DNA of 64,000 nt from Oopsacas minuta. Taxonomy: Eukaryota; Porifera; Hexactinellida; Lyssacinosida; Leucopsacidae. Positions 20,490-30,051 of this stretch are shown here, piece after piece. The position numbers and the translations under genes were made by a program. Under the pieces are notes generated by a model. It was not told the origin of the DNA, made no database searches, and worked only from the letters and a program-made list of their open reading frames with translations. Position 1 is the stretch's first letter. Every line of letters starts with the position of its first letter. The stretch covers positions 541,557-605,556 of the forward strand of contig JAKMXF010000011.1 in the NCBI GenBank assembly GCA_024704765.1, in the 5' to 3' direction.

Positions 20490-21336
20490 ATAATAACGAT
20501 CTTTTATGATCAAAATTTCTTCCTGTCAATGAGGACTACGGATAATCTCAAAGTTTATAAGAAACAAATAATCATTACAATTCAAGCATACCTTTGATAC
20601 TACGTTCAATCATTTCAGATGGCTTTATTAGCTTATATACAAATATCCTATAATATGTACATAGGAAATATTAGTTCATAAGAATCAGACAAAAGCACAT
20701 GGATACATAATAAGGTACTATTATTGATGAAAGTGCAGAGGTCAGAGTGCTGATAACTTAACAGTACCCAAACTTTCTGATAGCAGGGTCCAAGACCCGG
20801 TGAATGTGGTTGTTCGTGATTGTATGACAATCCTAGAAATGTTGGAGCGTGGGTTTATACTAAATTAGTGGCTATACCCCTTGGATATAGTTCTTTATCA
20901 TTTTTACACTAAAAGAAGACAATATAGGGGCCGTTGTATCCACAACCATAATTTAGGAGAATCGCAAATTTTACACTCCAACATAACATCAAAATAGACT
21001 GTATTAGAATGGGTTAACACTACAAAAATAATGCATAGACAGCATATAAATATGATTGTTGGTTGCTTATTTATTTACATAATTATCATTGACTGGTCAG
21101 GTTAAGGGTCTTAGCCGGATTTTAATATAACTTCTATAGTGAGATGCCCTAGCCATACAAATTTGTAGAAAAGGCTATTTATGATAACCCAAATTTAGTA
21201 TTAGATTATATGGGAGTGAATAATATCTCATATGCAAAATAGGTAGAAAATTAGATGAAATAACTATACACACAGAGAATACTCTCTTCTACTAGAGTAC
21301 TAAAACTAGATACACAATAATATCTTGAGGTGAGTA
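20490..21336. other. Intergenic region
   Basis: The region lies between the sulfotransferase relic and the VWA-Hint gene 3' end. It is AT-rich with no recognised gene, though an upstream exon of the sulfotransferase could be hidden here. Confidence 0.3.
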
Positions 21337-23334
21337 CTACTGAAATAGTGATGTCACTAATCCAGTAGTCATGTCCTTCACTAGACAATTTCTGTCACTC
21401 AACTCTACACAGCCATTCTCCCAACCTCTCATTCTTGTGAGATCATCTCTCACCTTATTAGATCCGAAATAAGGATGTCCAATGACGTCGCCCGTATACC
21501 TGTGTCCTAATGTAGCGCATTCTAGTCCATTAACGATTATGATCTCTTCATCAGAGCTCTCTAGCATAAAACTGTATACAGCATCACAATCTGTTTCTAC
21601 AGGTTCGGATAATTCACATGGATAATGCCACATTCCATCAACCCTAACAGGATGCCAAGGAGTTATCTTGAGTCCATTCAAACCGACTAGGCTAGTTTTA
21701 CCATCAGAACAGTGTGTTTTCACTACACAAGCTATTTTACCAGTAGATGTAGGAGTCTTAATGATATCTCCCTTTATCAGCTGACTTACAAGCTTTAGGC
21801 TATCGTCGTGAAGAAGAACTAAAGAATCACCGCTGAAACAAGGAGCTCCCCTATTATGGTATCGTGACATGCTGGTAAGCGGAGCAGATACAGCAGTTGT
21901 TGGTACCATCTTCGGTTTTGGAGGTGGTATTTTGATGAAAATTTCATCTGCGCTATCTCTGAGCTTCTCGAATAGATTACCTCCATAGTGCTGAAGACCA
22001 GGATCTTTGAAATTAGTACACTGTTGCATTAAATGAGCTCTTTTAAGTGATAGCAGATAGTGTACGCCCCATTTATTACACCAGTCACTTCTTGACAAAG
22101 CTTCTGTTGTCTGTTCTGTGACATCTTTGAGTAAATCACCAACAAATTTATCAGATTTTACTTCAGATGTTGAAATCTCTCTGGAAAGATCTTGGATTGT
22201 CTTTTGTGATGTTTTAAGGTCTGTTGCGGATTGCTTAATAGCTTGTTGAGTAGAATTTACGAAGGTTGTTCGTAGATATTGAATCATTACACTAGCAGGG
22301 ACTTCTTGAGACAATTTTAACTCAGCATTCAACTTGTTAGATTTTCCGTTATAATCAGTATATTCGATAGTAACGTTAAGCATGTTTTCAGTGACTTCTT
22401 CTGGCACACGGACATGAAACAGTACATTTCTTTCCTGACCGAATAATAGAGGTCCTAAGCTAACCTTAGCTCCCCAGGTTGTGGGGGTGCAAGGGTGACC
22501 GCCTCCTATCTCTTCACCATTCTCATCTGTTACAATAGTAGTTCCTTTTCCTGTCTCTATTGATAGTTCGATATTTCTTGCTATTGTGCTAAGCGAGTTA
22601 CTCATGGCATTAACGAAGGTCGTTCCTACGAATGAACTGTCTGGGATAAAAGCATACATTCCATTACCTTCTACAGCTAAATCGTGTAAGAGCTGACTGT
22701 CCAACTGATAACCGAAACCAAACGTTCCAATAGAGCACGATAGCCCGTGATTATCTTTGTATTTCTTTAGCATAGGGATATGCCCTCTCGGTGGGATAAC
22801 ATTAGGCAGCCCGTCAGTTAGTAAAAACACGGAACGATTCGCTTCTTTCCTAGATTCTTCCCTCATCACATCCAATCCCATTTCTAGCCCACCCCATAGG
22901 TTCGTGGAAGCCAATGGATCTAGATCATCTATTTTCTTGATAGCGAAATCTTTGCCAGATTTATCCATTTTCTTAAGACCGAATATTTTCTTAGGTTGGC
23001 TATCATAGACTACCAAAGACAGTCGATCTTTTGGCTCCATACACATTACTACTGTCTTTACTGCATGCTTCACAATATCCAATAAAGTAAGACCGTGTGA
23101 TTCAACATCTCCCTTGTCATTTTTGGTTTTAGCTTCACTTCCCATTGATCCAGATACATCTACGACACAGCAGATATCACAGGGAGCTCTGTCATCACAA
23201 TCTCCAGGTTTTATTGATACCATGACAAGGTTCTGCTGGCCTTCTTGCTGATGTGCTGATACTTCAAGGGAAACCACTGTGCTTCCCATTGGTGAGGATT
23301 TAGACTTCACTTCTCCAGCGTCTTTAGTAGCCAT
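21337..23334 (-). CDS. VWA domain protein with C-terminal Hint (Vint) domain
   Basis: Single-exon 665-residue protein with no signal peptide. The VWA domain (about 50-235) has a MIDAS: DVSGSMGS near residue 60 (DxSxS), STNLWGGLEMG, and LLTDGLPN. A beta-rich middle (about 250-360) and a helical stretch follow. From about residue 497 there is a Hint-type domain: an initial Cys in CFSGDSLVLLHDD, TPWHPVRVDGMW with the block-B TxxH-like motif, and a closing block with CATLGHRYTGDVIGHPYFG. This matches the Vint family, Hint domains attached to VWA in many eukaryotes. Hint domains descend from intein/hedgehog autoprocessing domains, so self-cleavage after residue 496 is possible but unproven. A cytosolic location and metal-dependent protein binding are inferred. 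No orthologue name is assigned. Confidence 0.85.
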   Translation of the reverse strand: MATKDAGEVKSKSSPMGSTVVSLEVSAHQQEGQQNLVMVSIKPGDCDDRAPCDICCVVDVSGSMGSEAKTKNDKGDVESHGLTLLDIVKHAVKTVVMCMEPKDRLSLVVYDSQPKKIFGLKKMDKSGKDFAIKKIDDLDPLASTNLWGGLEMGLDVMREESRKEANRSVFLLTDGLPNVIPPRGHIPMLKKYKDNHGLSCSIGTFGFGYQLDSQLLHDLAVEGNGMYAFIPDSSFVGTTFVNAMSNSLSTIARNIELSIETGKGTTIVTDENGEEIGGGHPCTPTTWGAKVSLGPLLFGQERNVLFHVRVPEEVTENMLNVTIEYTDYNGKSNKLNAELKLSQEVPASVMIQYLRTTFVNSTQQAIKQSATDLKTSQKTIQDLSREISTSEVKSDKFVGDLLKDVTEQTTEALSRSDWCNKWGVHYLLSLKRAHLMQQCTNFKDPGLQHYGGNLFEKLRDSADEIFIKIPPPKPKMVPTTAVSAPLTSMSRYHNRGAPCFSGDSLVLLHDDSLKLVSQLIKGDIIKTPTSTGKIACVVKTHCSDGKTSLVGLNGLKITPWHPVRVDGMWHYPCELSEPVETDCDAVYSFMLESSDEEIIIVNGLECATLGHRYTGDVIGHPYFGSNKVRDDLTRMRGWENGCVELSDRNCLVKDMTTGLVTSLFQ

Positions 23335-24144
23335 TGCTCTTTATAAGCTAATTGTTTAGAGAAATGTTTATTTAGGATAGTAAGGGTATGCGGAGTATTT
23401 ACAAAGAATTATATCTAAATGTAAGAAATATAGGATGCCCCAGGCTGTGCATTAGCTAATGCCCAGGATTATTCCATGTTATTAGAAAATCAGGGAAATA
23501 ACTAACATTGAGGAAGACGAAAGAGCTTTCGCCCTAGCTTCGCACCGTTACCTTCTCTCCCTATTGTAATCGCTGTTTTAATGAGGTAAAAAGTTCATTG
23601 CTGCCCTTGCTCTGGCCGTTTCAAGTTACGTAAATCATGGATGAGAAACAAGTACGCAATTTACATAGCCTTTCCTAAAAGAATGGAGAATCGCGGAGCA
23701 GAGATTGTCTATAATATTCCAATAATAATAATTGTGATATAAATACACTCCTGAATAACCTAATATACTATTAATAGAAAGATTAATTAATTTAATATCT
23801 GGTTTCATACTATAATTAGAATTATCACAGAGAATCAATAATAATTATGATCTAATCAATTATCAACTCAATATGTCAAAACCATATACGTATTAAAAAT
23901 GAATAGCACATGAGCTGCATTTATTTGTGTATATTTACTCTGTTGAGACCGTCGACGGAAAGATGGTCGCGGGGATTTATGAGAGTATTTAGAACTCACG
24001 TTGGAAGGTGCTAGAATTGGCATTTTCATGGATTATCTAGCTAGATTGGCTTGAGCTGAGAAGACGAGCATTTCAGTAGACTATTTGGATAACTGGTGTG
24101 GTGTTTGATTGGATTATCGTTGGATCTTGAGCAGGCTGTGAGTT
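23335..24144. other. Intergenic region
   Basis: Upstream region of the VWA-Hint gene. I see no open frame or structured repeat that I can name. Confidence 0.3.
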
Positions 24145-24942
24145 GCTGAGAGCAGTGGCGGATCTAGGGGGGGGTATGGGGGGTATGCATACCCCCCCAC
24201 CAGCTTTGTGAAATTATTTATTTCGTCTACTCAGTAGAGTGAATAAAGTATATATCTTGTTATAACACAACCCTAATGAATTTATTTTCTCGACTATATA
24301 CTTGTAATTCGGTAAATGTTCCTTCAATATTATTTCATTATTGCCTACTGTAGTTATTTAGGAGCCATAGGAATATAATTCTGATATAATTTTAGAATAT
24401 AAATTTCACCATATTTCTAACTATTTGTTTACCCTTTTTATAATTAGTATTTCTTTATGCTACGTAAGAAAGTTTGTTTGACCAAAGATCAGTCAACTTT
24501 GAGCAACTTTTTTGCAAAGTCTCAACTTCCAGCTAATTCACAATTACCAGATATTGACTCAACAGATGTAGTTCAACATTCAGAAACTCTCATTATATAT
24601 TAAACTATGAACACACATACATAATGTTTGTATTAAGAACACAATTATTTTGGAGTACCTTAGAATACTTGTCAAAATGGTTAAATTGGTCATGGAGATT
24701 AAGCCTAACATAAAAATCGCATAAAATCCATACATCACTATGAAATATTTGTTGATGCTGGGTTAAAACACTACATATTGAGAAATACTGGCTGTTATAG
24801 TATAATTACAATTTGTTAAAATAAGGGAAAAAACAAATAATGATAAAGTAAAAGAGCAAAATCCAATAATTGAATATTATGACGTTTGGGTAGGCGGCAT
24901 ACCCCCCCACCAGATTTTTCTAGATCCGCCCCTGGCTGAGAG
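24145..24942. mobile_element. Non-autonomous hAT element with 8-bp target duplication
   Basis: The element runs 24153-24934. The left end is cagtggcggatctaggggg and the right end is tctagatccgcccctg, imperfect inverted repeats of the common hAT type. The eight bases gctgagag flank both ends (24145-24152 and 24935-24942), an exact target-site duplication. Inside, a 48-codon open frame at 24457-24603 contains DQSTLSNFFAKSQLP, resembling the extreme N-terminus of hAT transposases, so this is an internally deleted derivative. The intact duplication suggests a fairly young insertion. Confidence 0.85.
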
Positions 24943-26298
24943 TATTTAGAGTATTCAAAACAACAAAAGTAAACGACTATATTTCCTCGACCAACTTTCT
25001 GCGACCATCTTTCCGCAATTCGTTGAGACATAATTCTTACCTATTTACCCTTACTCAAATTTAGCGCATGCCCCACCCACTTTTAAATACCTCGTCAATA
25101 CGTCAAATTAGTTAAAAATCACTGAAGCCCATGACCCTGTTATGACAAAATAATTTATGGAAATAATCACAGTTGTAGGTTGGATACATGATTATCATAA
25201 CTTGTCAGTACTTACTTCCACAATTTTTAAAGGATGATATAGAGAAGGTTATATCACGTGAGTCGTGAGGCTATTAACACTAACGTTCCACTTTTCCAAA
25301 GTAATAAAAGTCACTGTAACAACCCAAATTCTGCATTAAATAGCTGTAACAACACTCATCACTAGTCGCTATTAATAAGTCTTTGTATATATTTTGTTTC
25401 GCGGCATTGTAGTGATAATTATAGTGTTTGATGGCAACCTACATTAGCCACAGTTAGGTTTGGTGCAAATTGTAAAATAACAAAGGCTAGGATTTTCTGT
25501 GTAGAGATGTGCAATCCAATGAGACAAAGGACTGTTAGAATTCATTACCAATTCAGGAGCAGTAGGAACAAAACATTACAGAAGTCACACTTAGTGTCAC
25601 ATGTCTTACAGAACCTTGCATATATAGAACGTATACCATAGCTATTTTCTCCTTTAATATTATTCAAATGGAATTGGGGAGAAAAGTGTTCGTCATCGAA
25701 CCACATTAATACAGTTAAAGTCTAAACTCTACAATTTTTAACATATTATGGAGGATTATAGCCAAAAGTACGATACGAAAGGCATACACCCAAGTGAATT
25801 ATGCAAATTATCCACTCAATGTTGTTAGAGTAATATTTCATAGAAATTACTATCCTTATCTATATTTTGCAATACCCGTAAAAACGGTATGATGACCAGC
25901 ATATGGAAAGTGATAGGTTGGGTGTCTATGCAAAAGGTTATCATTTTATCACGATACTATCTAATCTCTATTCCAAAATACGAATATACACATGTTGATG
26001 TAATGAATTCAAATTGTTTCAATGACTAATATCTTTAAATAAGTGAATATTGACTATGATCCAGTTTAATCCATTACAGTATTATGATACTAACATAAGA
26101 TGATGAGCAATACTTAGCGCTTTAGCATGTCATAATTATATAATTGATATATTTAGTTAGACAAAATATTGAGAAGATATAACACACATGACAGATAGTC
26201 AGATACACAATATTCCTTTGTAATAGGATAATGTATTTTAGTATATAATAATTGATAAATTAGAAAAAATATAGTAAAATTTTAATTTGGAATTTGGA
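24943..26298. other. Intergenic region
   Basis: AT-rich sequence between the hAT derivative and the multi-pass membrane protein gene. No gene or clear element is seen. The promoter of the downstream gene presumably lies near 26200-26290. Confidence 0.3.
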
Positions 26299-27471
26299 AT
26301 GGTCCCTAATGTCACAAATGTAACTTTTCTCGATCAAGCATATCTTTATGTGGACAACGTTTGCACAAACGTCCTTTTGTTAGCAGGACTTTCCCTACTC
26401 ATACTTTCATTTGCTTGGTCAATATATTTAGTATTCAACCTACGCCAAGAGACAAAGTATTATAATTATCTCACTAAAACACAGAATACATTACCTCGAG
26501 ATTCAGGGCTGTCGAAGGTCAGGAACAGCAGACGGAGAATTGTTAAGAATCGATTTTTTCTCGCAATTTGCACAATAGAATGGTTTCTGGTGTCTTTTAC
26601 ATTATTTGTCGATATTGTCAAAGGTTTTCGAGGGATTTTAGCAGAAAGAAAGCTCTTACCACATACTTATCATGAAAATGATCTGTATGATGTACTCCAT
26701 GAAGATTTGCTCCTCAAAATCATAAAATCATTCACAACAGGAGTTTACCTATTATTATTTATGCTTATACGACTATTGACAGAATATTTATGTCGAGAAT
26801 ATGAGTTTTATAAAGAAAATTCATCCAAATTAAGCACAAAATTCATATTTGCCAGTTTAAAGTTACTATTAACTTTCTTCCTTGGATTAAGTCGTCAAAC
26901 AATCATTTTTCAATGGATACTTTTGTGCATGTTTTTATTTGGTGAATTTATACGTTACACCAAAGCAACCAGAAAGCTCTGTAATTTGCTACACAAAAGG
27001 TATTTTGATGCTAAAGTACACGAATATCAATCCAAATATGTTGTCAGGCATTACAGGAGGACATTTTGGGAGTTCAAAATAGGTTCATGTATATCTGTGA
27101 CGTCACTATTTTTTATTCTAATTAGTATGCTCTCTTTCCGTTTGTTCTCTCTGGTATACTTAATTCTCTCATCTCCAAATAATTGGACTCAGGTGTTATT
27201 TCTGAATTCAGATATTGTAGACTTCTCTTCATTACCTCAAAATGTTAAAGATTATTTAAGTATAATTCAAAAAGCAATTATTCTAATGGAATTAATTCCT
27301 CTCACTATTGGAATGGTGTTACTCGTTATCCCTTACTTGCTCGTCTCCCTAAAATTGTTTATCGGTGCAATACGAGGATGTTTAAAGAGAAATGGTGATT
27401 ATCCTAAGAGTCATGACTTGACCCGAGTATTGATAGAAAAACATAATGCTGCATACCATAGAAGAAATTGA
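26299..27471 (+). CDS. Orphan multi-pass membrane protein (about seven TM segments)
   Basis: About 390 residues, starting at ATG 26299; the frame opens four codons earlier but only with TTG. The N-terminus has sequons (NVTNVTF). Hydrophobic segments, by eye: LLLAGLSLLILSFAWSIYLV; RFFLAICTIEWFLVSFTLFV; TTGVYLLLFMLIRLL; two in the stretch FIFASLKLLLTFFLG and IIFQWILLCMFLF; SVTSLFFILISMLSFRLFSL; and LIPLTIGMVLLVIPYLLVSL. Loops are basic on the presumed cytosolic side (RNSRRRIVKNR). Seven segments recall a GPCR-like topology, but I see no DRY, NPxxY or family 3 hallmark. The family is unknown; a lineage-specific receptor or transporter is possible. Confidence 0.6.
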   Translation: MVPNVTNVTFLDQAYLYVDNVCTNVLLLAGLSLLILSFAWSIYLVFNLRQETKYYNYLTKTQNTLPRDSGLSKVRNSRRRIVKNRFFLAICTIEWFLVSFTLFVDIVKGFRGILAERKLLPHTYHENDLYDVLHEDLLLKIIKSFTTGVYLLLFMLIRLLTEYLCREYEFYKENSSKLSTKFIFASLKLLLTFFLGLSRQTIIFQWILLCMFLFGEFIRYTKATRKLCNLLHKRYFDAKVHEYQSKYVVRHYRRTFWEFKIGSCISVTSLFFILISMLSFRLFSLVYLILSSPNNWTQVLFLNSDIVDFSSLPQNVKDYLSIIQKAIILMELIPLTIGMVLLVIPYLLVSLKLFIGAIRGCLKRNGDYPKSHDLTRVLIEKHNAAYHRRN

Positions 27472-27620
27472 TATATATTTGTATTTATTTGTGAATATAT
27501 ACTCAGTTTCTTAGAAATATTTTAACTCAATCATTCTGATTTTCTTATCTGTTTGTTTGTCTATTTTAATTGGATGACTGGTGAGAGCAGGAATTTGACA
27601 TATACAATATGTATTACTAT

Positions 27621-28756
27621 ACGAGGGTTAGTCCAAAAGTTTTGTCGTACACAAAAAATATAATAACAAATTTATTCAAACTTTCACAGTTTCTCAAAGT
27701 AACGACCACAACAATCTATGCAAAGTTGCATACTATGAAACCAACTGTCGAAACAATTATGCCATTTTTCCTCTGGCAGGCTCCAAAGGGCCTCTTCAGG
27801 ACTCTCAAACCTTATTCCACGGATCTGTTCCTTGATTGTTGGCAACAAGAAAAAGTAGCATGGAGCTAAATCTGGACTGTAAGGTGGATGCGATACCAAC
27901 TGGACCGAATTTTCAGCCAGGAAGTCCAATGTTTTGGCTGCTGTGTGTGCAGATGCATTATCGTGGTGAAGGAGAAATCCTCTGATACCGGTCTTAGGGC
28001 GACGAGAACTTCAAGCTTCGAAAGCCTTGGGTAGGCAATTGTTAATGCACCAATCAGCATTGACGGTACGACGATCCTCGAGAGGAATTATTGCTACTGG
28101 GCCAGTCTTACAGCAAAACGCAGCCACCATCTTCTTCCCAACGCTGCGAGCCCGGAGAACTTTAACAGGGGGATCTCGCCAAGAAACACCCAGATTGAAG
28201 ATTGCCGCTTTGTTTTCGGATCGTACTGATAGATCCATGTCTCATCACATGCTAGTATGTCGTGAAGTCGTTTAGACTCTCCTCCTTTAAATTTCTTGAG
28301 CATAAACTTGCACCATTCTACCCTTACGTCTAATTGCATTTCAGAGACATTATGAGGGATCCATCGGGCCGCAAGCCTTCTGACACCAAGATAATCATGT
28401 AGAATAGTATTGATGGCGGCTTTCCCGATCTTTAAGGTCTCAGCAAACTGCTCATAGTTAATGCGGCTATCCTCTCTGATTAATGTCTCAGCAGCAGCAA
28501 TAGTCTCTGGAGTGACGGCGGTTGAAGGTCGCCCAGACCGAGCTTCATCTTGTAGTGACGTTCTCCCCCTCCTGAAATCTAGATACCAACGGTCCACTGT
28601 ACGCTTAGATGGAGCTTGATCTTGGAAAGCTTCCACCAAGCTATCATGACTCTGCTCCACTGATATCCTATGCATAAAGTTATAAAACATCATGACTCTA
28701 AAAATGCCTTCTTTCCAGTTCCATTCAGTAATAATAAAATCTGTATATAGGCTCAT
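27621..28756 (-). pseudogene. Mariner-family transposase, frameshifted and catalytically dead
   Basis: Read on the minus strand, the N-terminal helix-turn-helix region (RWYLDFRRGRTSLQDEARSG, TLKIGKAAINTILHDYLGVR) is open from 28756 to about 28210. A frame change leads to a middle block (VGKKMVAAFCCKTGPVAIIP, EDRRTVNADW), and another to the C-terminal block. The DDD catalytic positions: the first is present in CDETWIYQYDP, the second in the HHDNASAHTA block near 27960, and the third is changed to Tyr (SPDLAPCYFF instead of APCDFF). One end at about 27621 reads acgagggttagtccaaaagt, a typical mariner terminus; the matching inverted end beyond 28756 is not seen, so the 5' end is truncated. Confidence 0.9.
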
Positions 28757-29300
28757 GGATAAAATAGCGCTACTCAGAAAATAAGTGTTGAATATGAAGG
28801 GCGGACACTTTGTCGCCAGACATTTCGTCAGGATATTAATCGATAAGTATATTCCGGAAGTATTAATAATAAAACTGTCACAAATTTAATATATGCTGAA
28901 TTATATAAAAGAGATATCGTCTCTTCTTTCCAGATGCTATTAAGGATAAGGGTACGGTATTGCAGAATAAGAATGTATGAATAAGAATGTATGTAATAAC
29001 AAAATATAGACAACCTATTTATATTTATCACTGAAATATGATGTTCAGATAAAACACTAAACTAATGAATACAGACGTAAGTAGACCTTGTATCGCAGTA
29101 AGTTTTTAACGCCAACATTTTTAGTATTCATCAACTTGAATGTACAAATTATAGTTACCAATAATCTATGATATCTTAATTCGGCAGCTCACGTACCCCA
29201 GGTTGGGAACCACTGGTCTAGACTATAGATTACGAATAATATATACTGAATGTGTTTTCAACTATAAATACAAACAGTCAAGTACTCTATTAGGCCCAAC
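28757..29300. other. Intergenic transposon debris
   Basis: At 29186-29218 the phrase cccaggttgggaaccactgg is a typical hAT-type terminus in inverse orientation. The rest is AT-rich and holds no gene. Confidence 0.45.
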
Positions 29301-29498
29301 TTGGTATCATTCCTCAAGCTTTACCTTATTCTTCCTTCCATGTCATGTTCCGCCGAACGAGACCTTAGCTCCTTAAGACGTATAAAAACGTATCTTCGCA
29401 GCACTATGAAGAAAGATAGATTGAATACATGCGCTTTATACAACATGCATACAGAAACTTTGGACCCACTTTATCTTGACACATTCACTGACGAATAG
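29301..29498 (+). pseudogene. hAT transposase C-terminal dimerisation-domain fragment
   Basis: The frame reads LKLYLILPSMSCSAERDLSS then LRRIKTYLRSTMKKDRLN, the classic hAT dimerisation signature (LPxSSxSAERxFSxLxxIKxxLRxxMxxxRLxxL). Only about 65 residues remain, with no DDE catalytic region. A GC-rich hAT-like end (gacgcccctg) follows at about 29768-29777 and may be its right terminus. Confidence 0.85.
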
Positions 29499-30051
29499 AT
29501 TAATAGGATTGAGGCCAGGATGGTTCGATTTGTGCTCAATAAAGATGGTTTGAAAAATTATTCAATCATATTAATAACTAGTTGCTCATATTACATTCAT
29601 TACGAATACATAAATAAAATTACAATCAAGTAGTATATATTAATTTGCAGTACATTGAGTAAACTAGGGCTTAATTTTTCAAAGAAATTAGGGAGGCAGC
29701 TCCCTCCCCCCCAATTTCAGGCTCTTTTCAAAACCGGAGGGGCGAGCCTCCCCGCCTGCCCGGAACCTGACGCCCCTGAGTTGAACTACATATAATGATA
29801 CGATATACGTATGAAAAAGTTAATATTAAAATACATGAATGATCAGAATAGTAAATATAATATTAACAAAAAAGGATTCAAAGTGGGGAAAAATACGATT
29901 AGAAATAGAAACGAAATGGAAATTACAAACTAATATCATCCGAATCAATACATTGAATGTATATCACAGTTAATCCCCAAAGGAAGAAATTAGGAGAACG
30001 GATGAGTAGAAGATTTAAGTAGTTGAAGTATACTGCATAGGTTAGAAGATG
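29499..30051. other. Intergenic region with hAT-like right end
   Basis: A GC-rich block at about 29690-29777 (ggaggggcgagcctccccg, cctgacgcccctg) looks like the terminus of the hAT element whose transposase fragment precedes it. Downstream of it there is only AT-rich sequence up to the oxidase gene end. Confidence 0.4.
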
